A program made the position numbers and the translations under genes. The notes under the pieces were generated by a model, which had not been told where the DNA came from, ran no database searches, and worked only from the letters and a program-made list of their open reading frames with translations. DNA of 64,000 nt from Hypomyces perniciosus. Lineage: Eukaryota > Ascomycota > Sordariomycetes > Hypocreales > Hypocreaceae. Positions 53,100 to 63,377 of this stretch are shown here, in pieces. The stretch is taken from assembly GCA_008477525.1 (NCBI GenBank), contig SPDT01000002.1, positions 1,984,001-2,048,000 on the forward strand, written 5' to 3'. Each line of letters opens with the position of its first letter. Positions within the stretch are counted from its first letter, which is position 1.

Positions 53100-53500
53100 A
53101 GGCAATAAAAATATACTAGGAAAAGTCTCTTTTGCCGGCAATTGCCGACTTTAAATAACCTTTATAAGGAAGGGATAATAGTATAGTAGTAGGGGTAGTG
53201 GCGGGAGTAGTAAGAGGAGCAGCAGTAGCAGTAATAGGGGCAGGGGCCAGGATAGCAGTAGTAGGAGGAGGAGCTAACGAAAACAAGGATAAAGCTGCCT
53301 TAGCAGCGAGGCATGCTTCACGAACAGCAGCTAAGCGCACGTCAAGAGCGGCAATAGCCGCAGCACGCCTAGACTGGCCGGGACCAGCCGGCGCAGGAGC
53401 AGGAGCCGGCGCAGGAGCAGGCGCAGGAGCAGCAACAGGCATAGCCGCTTAGCCAGCCGAGCGACCAACGTCGCGACAAGCCACTTTCAGGGGGCAACTA
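53100..53500. other. C3 GC-rich block between pol and 3' LTR
   Basis: The longest GC-rich island of the AT block. It contains a (GCAGGAGCAGGCGCAGGA)-like repeat near 53,390-53,440. It is open on both strands: minus 53,116-53,442 (108 codons, an (AP)n start, then ALDVRLAAVREACLAAKAAL, ending YKGYLKSAIAGKRDFS) and plus 53,198-53,452 (84 codons, Ala/Gly-rich, AGAG run near the end). The plus frame is on the element's coding strand, but the minus frame is the one open in all three C copies. Which, if either, was translated is unknown. Confidence 0.4.
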
Positions 53501-54226
53501 CAACTACGCTTTACTAATAAAGTATTCTTTTTCTGCAATTTCGCTATCAGCTAATAAATATACAGTATAAAGGGAATTAGTTAAAAGTGTAATATTTATA
53601 GCAGGGGCTATATTACTGTTAATGTTATTATTAATATTGATAATAATAATGTTAATGACTAAAAAAGAAGAGCGAGGAATAAAGGCTAGGGGGGCAGCTA
53701 ATATACCTATTTTAACTGTTTAGGACCGGTTTACCTGTTTAAAAGCTTTATTATTTAACTTCCTATTATTATAAAATAATAATAGTTACAGCGCTTATAT
53801 TCTTTTCACCTCTATAACAGAATATTAATACATGTTCACAATAAAGAGCTTCTAATTAAGTAAAAGAGGCTTTAAAAGTGCGGCTAGTTAGTTATAATAC
53901 TATAAATAGGCTAGAGTAGCAGTTAATAAAGTATTAGGAATAGCTTTATTAACTGGGGGGTATATTAGGTTAAGTAGGCTAAGGCCCTACTGCTTATTAG
54001 CGCTAGGGAGCTTTTATCTGCTATATAAGCAGATATAAGCTAATATATATATTGTATAAGCGATGTATTAAACTATGCAGGCGCTGTAAGCGCCTGTATA
54101 CAGCTTCTTTTTTATGTTAGCTATATGTATATATAGCGAGGCCACTATGGTATATTCTCTTTTATAGAATCAAGCTTCGTTTCCTATCTCTCTATACTCT
54201 ATATAGCTATGCCGCGCTCCGCCACA

Positions 54227-57200
54227 AATCTTATTTTTAAATAGATTATTTCTGTAATTAAATTAAAGGTAACTTTTTTAATTCCTGTTTTTAGTATACT
54301 TAAAGGTTTTATATAGGATTTCTGCCCTGCAGTTAAAGCCTTTTTAATAGTTTTAATCGCTAAAAGAGCTTTACTATTACACTAATAAAGTTAGCTTTTC
54401 TTTCAGTTAATATTAAGGTTATTGCATTTTAATTAAAGATAATAGAGAATAATATTATACTTATCGATATTTACTATATTGCATGGAACTACTCTTTTAT
54501 ATTTAGCGATCTTAAGCTTAAAATAATTAATCTTTTGCTTAACCTATCCTTTATTATCGATAAAGGCTCCTCTTTTTGCCTAATAAAGTTAATATAGTCT
54601 AGTTTTATTTTTTTAAAGTAACTATAGGCAATTTACAGTTACAAGTATAATAAAAATGCCTATTGTTCTACTATCTATTAATATATATAGCCAATATCCT
54701 TTAATTACTGTCTTTAATTTAAAATATAGTAAATCTTTATTATTATTATTATTATTTAATATTTTAAAAGATATAATTTATTAATTATTACCCTATAGCC
54801 CTTTTATAGGTAATATTAATTATTTCTTAATTCTTCCCTTTTTATATAAATTTTATAGTTAATTAAGGTTCTTTAAAGGAAATGCCACTTTCTTTTATTA
54901 TAGGCAGTTCCTTTATAAGTAATAAAGTTAAACTAGTTTTAGTGCAGCTCTTTTATAATCTAATTAATCTCTTTATCTTTTAAGGTAAGTTTATACCCTA
55001 TATAATTTTATATTTACTATTCTTAGAGTTTTTCATATAGGTAAATAATATATTTATCCTTTTAATAGTAGGCGTAGTCTAGTAATAAATATAAGGTATT
55101 ATTAGCTTATTATAAATACTAATCCTGCAATTTATTTTAGTTATATATAATATACTTTAAGCTATTATACTTTAAGTAGTATTATCGATTACACTTAAAC
55201 TTTTTATTATAATAAAAGTATTATTTTATTAATTTCTTTTAGCAGTAAATATAGTATCCTTTAAACTTATATCCTTTAAGTCTTTATTATTAACAATATT
55301 CCTTTAAGGTTTTAGTATTTAGTTTAATAATAATAATTTGAAAGTCCTAATACTGTATAGTTATAATTTATTCTTTAAAAGCATTATAATCCTATACTTA
55401 TTCTATAAAGTAGAATAAGATTTTAATTAGAAATATATTATACTTTACTTTCTTTTAAAAGTATACTATATACTTATATATAATATAAATGATTTAAAAT
55501 ATAGTATAGTATTCTTTATAAATAGGGTTATTTATAGTATAGTCTCTTTATATATAAAAATATATAAGCTCTGCTTATATAGTTAAAGTAGTTAAAATAG
55601 CTTTAATAACTATTTTATTATTAGCTCTATTTTAAATATAAAGCTGTCTATATAGGTATAGGTTTAACCTATTTTACTGTATACTTATAGCAATTCTGTT
55701 AATTAAATTTAAATAGTATTTATTTAATTTACCCTTAAAGTTACTGTTTATAAGTAATATATTTTCTGGTTTTAAAGGTATAGTACTATATAGTAATAAT
55801 CTATACTATAAAGGGTTATTTTTATCTTTATTATTAAAGTTACTGCTGCTAGTTAATCTTTTATTACCTATAGTAATTTAATTAAAATATTAATAGTTAA
55901 TTATAGCAACTATTTATTTATCTAAAATACTATTATCCCTTTTTAACTTTATATAATTAGAGTTTAGGTTTTATTCTATTAAACCGTCTAGGTATAGTAA
56001 ATACCTATTCGCTCTATCTTCTTTAAGAATGCCTTTAAAAGTTAAAGATCTAAGTCTTAATTAATATCCCCTTTAATTTATTATAGATATTTTTTTAAGT
56101 CGTTTTAAGTATTATTTACTTTTATCTTTACTGGATTTATAAATAAAACAGTTATTGTTATAGTATACAGTCTAGCTAAATAATATATAATTAATAGTTT
56201 TTGAAACTATATTAACTTTTTATCTAGGTTTTAATGCAGGCTTTTAAGGTTTATTAATTCTTAGCTTTTATAAAGCTTTACAGTCCTTTAAAAAGCATTT
56301 TAGCTTATTATAGTTATAATAGATAGCCTTTGCTTTTCCTTTTTAAATAGCGTCTAGATTTATTTAACTAGGTCTTTTATTATTAAAGCTAGCAATATAT
56401 TCTTATTGCTTTTTACCTTAGTTTATATATCCTTAATACTTATAAACGTATTTAAATTACTGTTATCTTTTTTTATATTTAAATAGAGTTTATAAACTAA
56501 ATTATCTATATTTATATATTTTTTAATAAATTTAGTAATACTTTTATTTTAAAGGAACTTATAGGCTTTCCTTTTAATTTCCGGCTTAAATTTATTATAA
56601 AAGCGTTTAATAAAAGTAGAATTTCCCTACTTAACTTTAAAAGTATAGTTCTTAAAGTATATTATATAGTTAAAGTATTTTCCTTTTTAAACTAAATTTA
56701 TAAGTTTATTTTCTATAGTATATTTTTTATTAATATTATTAAAGATATTCTTTAATTTTTCTTTCAAATAATTATAACTAGTAAATATAGTTTACATTTA
56801 CTTATTAGCATTAGCCCTATTATTAAAGAAATCCCTTTAAGTAGGTTTAAAATACTTTAAGGTATTCTTTTTAAGTTATCTGGCAGCTACAAAAACCTTA
56901 CTAGTTTTTATATTAAAGCTGGTTAAAAAGTAGGTGAAATAGTTATATAATTAAATAAGAAATAGTTAAAGTATTATAGTGCTTTTATTAAAGTATTTAA
57001 AGGGTTGCATTTTAAGCGACTCTCTTAAATCTTTTAGAGGTTAATTCCCTTTAAGGTTTAGTATAAGATTTAGAGCAGGTATAGGTAATGTTTAGTTCTA
57101 TAAGTTTATAATAGCTGCTTACTATTAATAAATTACCTATTAAAGTCTAGTGTTTTTAGCGATTAAGTATTAATAGTATTATTCCTATTTTATATAATTA

Positions 57201-57425
57201 GCTTTTATATATTAAAAGGCTTCTTTTATATATATATAAAGTTATTTTATTCTATTAACTTTATCTTTATCTTTACTTCTATTTATATTATTGTTTCTAT
57301 TATAGTTTTATCTTTAATAAATAGGTAAAGTAAAGGGCAAAATATTAGGATTATTGGAAAAGGATACTGCAGCGGATATATTTATAATATTGCTTAGGAT
57401 TTTTAATGGCCTTTTAAATAAGAGT
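54227..57425 (-). pseudogene. Z, Ty3/Gypsy element 5' half: gag and protease
   Basis: Minus-strand internal region of a third Gypsy type, reading leftward from the LTR at 57,426. Near 56,280-56,330 the minus strand reads YYNYNKLKCFLKDC, a degraded zinc knuckle (C-x2-C-x4-H-x4-C) where two Cys are now Tyr; its His position reads Cys. Near 54,395-54,480 it reads NIVNIDKYNIILYYL..KCNNLNIN.KK, matching the end of a Gypsy protease (YDIILGxPWLxxHNPxIxWKK). RT, integrase and the 3' LTR are missing because C3 begins at the left. Microsatellite (TTA)n lies near 54,735-54,760. Confidence 0.65.
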
Positions 57426-57789
57426 TGTTAATGTATAACGATCCGGGTTAATTCTTAAAGGATAAGCTAAGGTTTATAGGTTTATATTAACAGAGAGGTT
57501 AAAGATAAATACTGAGCAGGGTAATATAGTTATAATTCTGTAGAACAGGTAATTCTGGTAAATGCAATTGTTAACGACTGTCTAAGTAACTATACTAAAC
57601 GAGTGATAAGCCAGTCGTATATATATAAAGGAGATATATTGAGGACTGATGTCCTTGGGTCGTGGACTGATCCTTTAGAGGCGCGGTCTGTTGTATAAAA
57701 GTCGGGGACCGCGATCTGATCGTCGGTCCTGGTCACGTGTGTATACACGTGATATCTGCATGCATAGGTCGCATGTTCGGGTCGTGACA
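57426..57789 (-). mobile_element. Z 5' LTR at the edge of the AT-rich block
   Basis: 364 bp; on the minus strand it begins TGTCACGACCCG and ends CATTAACA, the TG...CA form common for fungal Gypsy LTRs, with a TATA-like TTTATATATATA inside. The right two thirds keep CG and CA dinucleotides, while the left part resembles the RIPed interior. No matching 5-bp duplication is found (AGAGT left, TATGA right), as expected if the other end of the element is lost. The 66-codon minus ORF within is not a gene. Confidence 0.75.
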
Positions 57790-58779
57790 TATGAGTAGTA
57801 CATTTTTATGTGTTCACTTTTTATAATATAATGGATTTAATGGGGCAAACGATATAAGACTTTATGCAAGTGGTTTTAGGAATTGAGTTTTTGCGGTTGA
57901 TGTACTTCGTACTTCATAGTGGTGGCGCTAATGGACGAATGTACGCACGGGCCACTATATATCTTACGCAATTGAAATAAATAATGCTATTCACATAGAT
58001 AGATAAAAATTGCTGTCCGCATATATCAATCACAAATCAACAGTATGAGGGCTCATTTGTAGGTGCATAGAATGATGGAATTCGACACTCTTGCTGATAC
58101 CAAGTTATATGGGAAAAACTGCTGCTAAAATACATGAAAACTTGCTAACTAATTGATCATAACCATCCGGATCTAGGAAATCTAGGATCGAGTTGTCATG
58201 ATATCGTCATTGACTTACGGATCCGGCTGTTGTTGCAAGCCAGTTAGGAATCAAGGAATGTTCGTTGGAATGAAGGAATGTGCTTACTGAGGTTGACAGC
58301 ATATAATGGTCTATACGCTACCGAAAACCTCTAATAGCAGCAGCAGCGGAGATAGAGTTGATATTACGCAACACATAAAACAGTTATATAGCCAATACAA
58401 CAGTTAGAGGGAGAGAGTAAGAGCTTAGGGGTTGAAGACGAGTTTGATGAAAGTGTGCCGACCAGTACTAGTAGTTGGTGGCTTGGTTCCATTCAAACTC
58501 CTTATGGTCGTTTATAGTGTCAGTTATCTACTCCTCCACATGTTGGGTGTGTGTCCTACTTCGTAGACCTCGAAATATTCATCAGAGCCTATTCCTCTTG
58601 GTGGTCAGTGTCCTAAATCCTGTTCAAGTAGCTGAGAAAGACGGCATGCAACTTGCTGCTGAAGAAACAACGGCAGCCGACGACTTTAAGTACAAGTGCT
58701 CGCCGAATGGTAGCGGAGTGGTGGTTAACCGCGTAATGGGTCTGGATATGTGCCGATATCTGGCGAAGCAAAGGCCGTG
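57790..58779. other. Intergenic sequence of normal composition
   Basis: First non-repeat-like DNA of the window. It contains a 101-codon plus-strand ORF (58,475-58,780) with no motif I recognise, no obvious partner exon and no coding bias I can see; I leave it uncalled. Short AGC repeats occur near 58,335. Confidence 0.5.
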
Positions 58780-58782
58780 ACG

Positions 58783-59250
58783 TCATTCCAAGGCATACTC
58801 ATTCGATAAAACAAACAGCCGCAGTGCTAGCTTGTTTGGATTGATGTTGTTAAGCCACCAAAGCATCTTATACAGCGCCCTCTCTACGAAGTAGTCACCC
58901 CTGCATCGTGACAACTTAAGCTGCTGCTGCTGTTGCCGCTGCCACTGCCGCTGGTTCTTCTCTAAGACCCTCAAGCTGCTCTTGCATTGCCTTAATTATC
59001 GGTCCCACACTAGTATTATGGAGCTTCTTAAAGTGCCTCGCCTAGCGGGTTTTCTTGACTTAGGTATATCGAGTCTGTATTGATCCTCCTAGGCGCTTTA
59101 ATGTGACGCTGCTTATCCTTTTACTTTTCTGGCTTCTACCTATTTAGCGAAGTGGTTGTACGGTCGCACATTAGCTGCAGCGGGGCTCCTCCCCCTAAGC
59201 TCTTTGCAGTTCATAAGCCTCCTGAACGCGTAATTGCTATCACACACCGC
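58783..59250 (-). pseudogene. Degraded protein-coding remnant (unidentified)
   Basis: The minus strand holds protein-like segments in more than one frame: IPAVCDSNYAFRRLMNCKEL near 59,240-59,190, then KDKQRHIKAPRRINTDSIYLS near 59,120-59,050, then LHNTSVGPIIKAMQEQLEGL near 59,030-58,970. A Gln-rich/CAG tract follows at 58,915-58,960. The basic and then coiled ending resembles the tail of some fungal DDE transposases, but I see no catalytic domain, so this is only a possible relic. The 63-codon open frame at 58,783-58,974 is part of it. Confidence 0.25.
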
Positions 59251-59671
59251 AGGTATATAATTAGCGGTTATATTATAAAACAGGGATCTTCCGGCATCTC
59301 AATTCCGTCATATATATGACTCTAATTATTGAAAGACGCTTTTTATGTTCGTATCACAAATGGTTTCCTAGCTAAAGGATTTGGAGGCTTACACGTGAGA
59401 CACAGCTCATTACCTCGTATTCCTATCTGTTAACTACTAGTGGTAATAGTGTTTCTATAATAAGGTCCGAGTTATCCGAAAAGGCTACTCTCTACGTGCT
59501 ATCCTCTGGTCTATTTACTACCAGCCCTCTCCCAGACTCTTTCACTCTCTTTTATGTAGCCTCCGTCTTTAGCAATATCCTAAACGATCAAAAGAATATT
59601 TTGTACTTATCTTTATAATTTTGTTTACTTGAGGCTTACGGCTTAGGACAGCCAGATTTTCTGCTCTTATA
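59251..59671 (+). promoter_or_regulatory. Upstream region of the methyltransferase gene
   Basis: Non-coding DNA before the start codon, with pyrimidine-rich stretches near 59,510-59,560 (CTCTCCCAGACTCTTTCACT) like many fungal promoters and a TTATAATG context just before the ATG. No defined transcription-factor site can be claimed. Confidence 0.35.
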
Positions 59672-60094
59672 ATGAGTGCAAAACAGACTGTTTATACCTT
59701 GAACAACGGTTCCAAAGGCGTTGAGGAAGGTCGCCTGGCTACTCAACACAACGTTTTCCTACAAACAACCAAGACACTTATCCCAGACACCATTGCGGCG
59801 CATCTGTCTTCACTCGGCCGCCAACCTGCCATTGCCGACGTTGGAACTGGCACTGGCATCTGGCTACAGAGTTTGTCCCAGTTGTTGAGTCCTGCGGCTC
59901 GTCTAGACGGCTACGATTTCGACATATCCAAGTTCCCAGAGGCAACACAACTGTCGTCCAATATTCAACTTAGTTTTGGCGATGTATTCAAGCCTTTTCC
60001 TGCCGAGGTACTAGGTATCTACGACGTAGTGCATGTGCGACTGCTCATGTTCGCTATCAAGGACGAGCAATGGGAGAGCGTTGCTGCGAATCTG

Positions 60095-60102
60095 CGCACA
60101 CT
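60095..60102 (+). repeat. 8-bp target-site duplication of the hAT element, left
   Basis: CGCACACT directly before the left terminus, identical to 63,523-63,530. Eight-base duplications are diagnostic of hAT transposition. Confidence 0.97.
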
Positions 60103-60260
60103 CAGGCTGGCGATCCATTCCATTTCCATCCACGCAGCCTTAGTTGAGTGGATGGACGTCCATTTCAGTCAACGTGCAGTGGAATGGGTGGAATGGACGC
60201 CCAGAGCAGTCGCATGGAATGGATGGAAATGGAAATGGATGCGTGGATGGGGTTACCTAA
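60103..60260 (+). repeat. Left inverted terminus and subterminal repeat cluster of the hAT
   Basis: Terminal repeat of about 19 bp followed by many copies of GGAATGG, GGATGG and TCCATTTC in both orientations. Because it is open in the methyltransferase frame, it fuses 62 Trp-rich residues to the truncated enzyme. Confidence 0.85.
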
Positions 60261-60444
60261 ATAGGAAAGGTTTCGCGCTAATAGATTAGTTACTATATAT
60301 AGTACTCACCACAGTCACTGTAACCATCTCAATGATCACCAAGCAACAAAATTCATTATACAGGATATCTCTCTTATTATACATAATTAAAACAAGCACT
60401 TTCTTAATGAGCCCAGGCTCTAGCCAGTGCGCTATAAATAAAGT

Positions 60445-62784
60445 CTAGAGAGGGATAGTACATACAATTCGCCCACCTGTTACTTCACGAGCTTCTATAA
60501 AGCTCAGTTCGGCAAGCGGATCGGTATCCGATAACTCAACCTCTTCAAGAAGCTTCTCCACACTTCGAATATATCCCCCACGAAGCCACGATCTCACCGT
60601 CTGCGTCATTCCAATTGTACTAGCATCCAGATTTGCCCGGTCATCTCGAACCATTCTGCCGGCCGTAGAGAAAAGTCTCTCAACGTCAGCAGACATTGGA
60701 AGAGTAGAAAGAACATCAAGGGCCATCCGTGATAGGCGAGGATATTCCTCCCGTCTTTCGCACCAATAGCTGATGGGATCCAGGATCCTCTGATCCGATT
60801 TATGTACGTCTCGAAACCAATCGTTATATTCATCTCCCACAGCTGACGAAGCAGGAGTGAATGGCGACTGTAATAATGCCGGCGCCTGACGAGACTCCTC
60901 GCAGTACTCGTTGAAGGGATTTCGATAAGTTCGCTGCTTCTTCATAACCGGTTCTCGGTCTCGAGAAACGACCTGCGGATCGTATTGAGACCTATACAGC
61001 CCCTCCACAAGGGACTTTGCAGTCTGGATCCATTCTGGGCGATCTGCCCATATGTCCTCAAAGTATCCCCAACGATATGCTGGATGAAGCGCGACAGCTG
61101 CATAATAGACCGATGTCTCATCAAGCCGCGAGTAGTACTCATCAAGTTTCTTCCAGCAGAGATTAATATTGACCTTGAAGTGCTCAGGGTCGGGATATCG
61201 ATGAGCAGCGGCCTTATATACCTCCATTTTATTAAGCAGGTACTCGTAGCCAAACATAAGATCCCAAGAGCATCCATATGCTTTAGTATAGCCATACTTT
61301 CGCATCCGCTGTCGACCGTCACCTTCAAGGGTAATTAAAACATGCTCAAAATGTTGGAGGACCTCGTTAAAAAGAGCGATAATATTCCAATCCTTCTCAT
61401 CGAGTTTGTTGTCATCCCTGAGACAAAGTGGCATTTCACTCCTCGACTTCTTTCCCCTTAAAATTGACCCTTCCCACTCGTTTTTCTGCCTATACCAGAG
61501 TTCTTCAAGGAAGTCCTTCAGGAGAAGAGCGCGTCGGATCATGTAAAGAGTAGAAAGCCAACGAGTTACCACATCAGTAATGACATCTAGAGGCTTTTTT
61601 GCTTGTATTGTCGGATCCTCAGACTTCTCGAACGCGACCAACTGAAGAGACCGAAGGAGATTAGTTAGTAAGTCTGAACGATGAATCCAAACGACAAGGT
61701 TATGGAGTTTCCCAATAGGGCCTTTCCGTCTCCACATCTCATGGGCCTTCGCATTAAGCGCCTCATTTCCAAGGATATCATCCTCAAATGCCTCAGAGTC
61801 ATGGCCAAAAAGCAGCGCTTTAACAGCAAGATTAAGGATATGGCCAAAGCAGCGTAATCGCCGGGTTTCTCCCTTAAAGCCCAGCGCTTTTCCGATTTCC
61901 TTCATCGCTGTATCGTTGTTGCTGGCGTTATCAAGTGTAAAGTATCCGACCTTCTGGGTTATATCATAGCTCCGAAGGATATCGACAACATGAGCAGCAA
62001 TATTCTCCCCAGAATGACGATCGACAAGCTCTGGAAGTCCAAGGACAAGTTTTTGTGGCTGGCCAACGGTATCAAGAAAATAGCAAACGATTCCATATAG
62101 AGCATGGCGATTATTCGACCTCCAGCCATCGAACGCTATGTGAATCAGCCCTGGGGCTGCCGCCAACACTCGCTTTATTTCCTCTATGTTTTCTTCGTAC
62201 ACCTTAAGGATGCGTCTGCGAACGGTATCGTGGGTGATATGTGCCTCGGTCGTCTTCACGAGGGGATTGAGGTACTCGAAAACTGCGCGGAGGTACGGAT
62301 CTTCGCTTTGTCGGAAGGAGGAATTACTGTTGATGATCCAACAGACTACCAAGCGCTGGAAGGCTAATCGATCAAAACGGCCGATGATCTGGTTGGCAAT
62401 CTGCTGTTCTCGCGAGTTATATGTGTTCAGCTTCATCATCTCGGCGATATTCCTTGATGACGTATTCTCTTTTGCTTTACTTGGCGGCTTCCGCCTGCCT
62501 GAAGGATCCCAGATGCTGTGGTCGGTCCAGAGGTGGATCTCTGCGTTCTGTGTGCCATTCGAGGCAGTCGAGTGAGGTTTTTGCTTACTACTCTTTACGC
62601 AGACCTTGCAAACCCATCGCCGCTTTGTATCATCGTCGCTCTTCTCGATATCGTAACCGAATTGCCATATCCATGACGATATGGATGCGCAACGCTGGGA
62701 TTGAGTATACCCAGGGAAGTATTTCCAAGGGAAAAGGTCCCACAGGTTCTCCTGGTCCTCCTGGGCCTGTATCTGAGGATGCAT
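60445..62784 (-). CDS. hAT-family transposase, 779 aa, intact
   Basis: Nuclear DNA transposase acting on the terminal and subterminal repeats of its own element. An N-terminal BED-type zinc finger lies at about residues 57-90 (WVCKVC, then H84 and H89). The RNase H-like core has Asp219 in HIAFDGWRSNN and Asp285 in YFTLDNASNND, the first two catalytic acids of the family; RCFGHILNLAVKALL (311-325) is the conserved C-x2-H-type segment beyond them. The C-terminal hAT dimerisation domain is at about 669-735 (DPISYWCERREEYPRLSRMA, then LPMSADVERLFSTAG). The third catalytic acid should lie before that domain; I cannot assign it by eye. Length is typical of complete fungal hAT transposases, with no stops or frameshifts. 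The start ATG at 62,784 is upstream of the zinc finger, so the protein appears complete. Confidence 0.95.
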   Translation of the reverse strand: MHPQIQAQEDQENLWDLFPWKYFPGYTQSQRCASISSWIWQFGYDIEKSDDDTKRRWVCKVCVKSSKQKPHSTASNGTQNAEIHLWTDHSIWDPSGRRKPPSKAKENTSSRNIAEMMKLNTYNSREQQIANQIIGRFDRLAFQRLVVCWIINSNSSFRQSEDPYLRAVFEYLNPLVKTTEAHITHDTVRRRILKVYEENIEEIKRVLAAAPGLIHIAFDGWRSNNRHALYGIVCYFLDTVGQPQKLVLGLPELVDRHSGENIAAHVVDILRSYDITQKVGYFTLDNASNNDTAMKEIGKALGFKGETRRLRCFGHILNLAVKALLFGHDSEAFEDDILGNEALNAKAHEMWRRKGPIGKLHNLVVWIHRSDLLTNLLRSLQLVAFEKSEDPTIQAKKPLDVITDVVTRWLSTLYMIRRALLLKDFLEELWYRQKNEWEGSILRGKKSRSEMPLCLRDDNKLDEKDWNIIALFNEVLQHFEHVLITLEGDGRQRMRKYGYTKAYGCSWDLMFGYEYLLNKMEVYKAAAHRYPDPEHFKVNINLCWKKLDEYYSRLDETSVYYAAVALHPAYRWGYFEDIWADRPEWIQTAKSLVEGLYRSQYDPQVVSRDREPVMKKQRTYRNPFNEYCEESRQAPALLQSPFTPASSAVGDEYNDWFRDVHKSDQRILDPISYWCERREEYPRLSRMALDVLSTLPMSADVERLFSTAGRMVRDDRANLDASTIGMTQTVRSWLRGGYIRSVEKLLEEVELSDTDPLAELSFIEAREVTGGRIVCTIPL

Positions 62785-63377
62785 AGGGTTAATAAATTAT
62801 GCTTATGGCGATTCCATTAATAAAAAATTCATATACGAAGTACATAAAACCCTTTCTCCTAATAGAAGTTCAACGCGCCTGAATGCGGTAACTAAGAACG
62901 CGAAATCTCCACGCTCCTGGCTACCAAAAAAAAAAAATCTTCTATAATCACTACTAACATATGTAAGAGCAAAATGTATAGTGATTTGTTAGTGGTGACT
63001 TAAGTTTAGCGTCCCTCTAGTTTTATACTAGGCTAAGTGATGCAGGTATTTTTATAGCTTAACTTGATGCGAAAACCTGACAGTTATTACGGAGTACATA
63101 AATACAGTTTTTAAAAAAGATATTTATTATAATTGGAATAGAGTTGGCCTTTCTAGCAATATACTAAAATATATATAATAAGATTCATTTCTCTCTATAT
63201 AGCTATATATTAAATGCATATAGATTTAGTTTCGTTTACCTACTCTTCCAATGATATATAGGGTATGTTGGCGGAGGGTCAGGTAGAACAAGCACGGAGT
63301 CTCTGGTAATGATGTCACTGACTTGGGCAATGGTAAGTATACTATTTTAGGGTGATGATTAAGCGCCCCCCCCTGCT

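Larger units (their letters stand above)
46226..54226 (+). mobile_element. C3, Copia retrotransposon with discordant flanks
   Basis: LTRs at 46,226-46,491 (266 bp) and 53,963-54,226 (264 bp, ending CCGCCACA, the least mutated form of the family terminus). Primer-binding site GTTATAAGC follows the 5' LTR; polypurine tract ACTGGGGGG precedes the 3' LTR. The integrase C-terminal part is at about 49,430-49,620 and RT at about 51,185-51,395, where 69 codons remain open (VRFNLKLKQYNIKNAF, FKGFKQ, LVKALYNLKDSLKL). It carries a solo S LTR (48,748-49,328), TRIM1 (50,413-50,860) and a seven-fold 27-bp repeat at the RT active site. The 5-base flanks, CTATT and AATCT, do not match: left is S2, right is Z. 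Confidence 0.88.

Noticed and set aside
1..57400. Mitochondrial or organellar origin because of high AT content
   Set aside because: Nuclear LTR and LINE retrotransposons with TSDs, transition-type decay and a nuclear gene on the same sequence contradict it.
1..57400. Regional centromere
   Set aside because: AT-rich nested transposons fit, but such blocks are common along chromosome arms in RIP-affected fungi; nothing in the sequence alone distinguishes a centromere.
57590..57790. 66-codon minus-strand ORF
   Set aside because: Lies wholly in the Z LTR, which has TG...CA ends and a TATA-like box, and is not coding.
58475..58780. 101-codon plus-strand ORF as a gene
   Set aside because: No recognised motif, no supporting splice structure, and a length expected by chance in this composition.
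60606..62786. Several ORFs of 60-129 codons on both strands over the hAT transposase
   Set aside because: Other-frame shadows of the 779-codon transposase, which has clear domains; none has a motif of its own.
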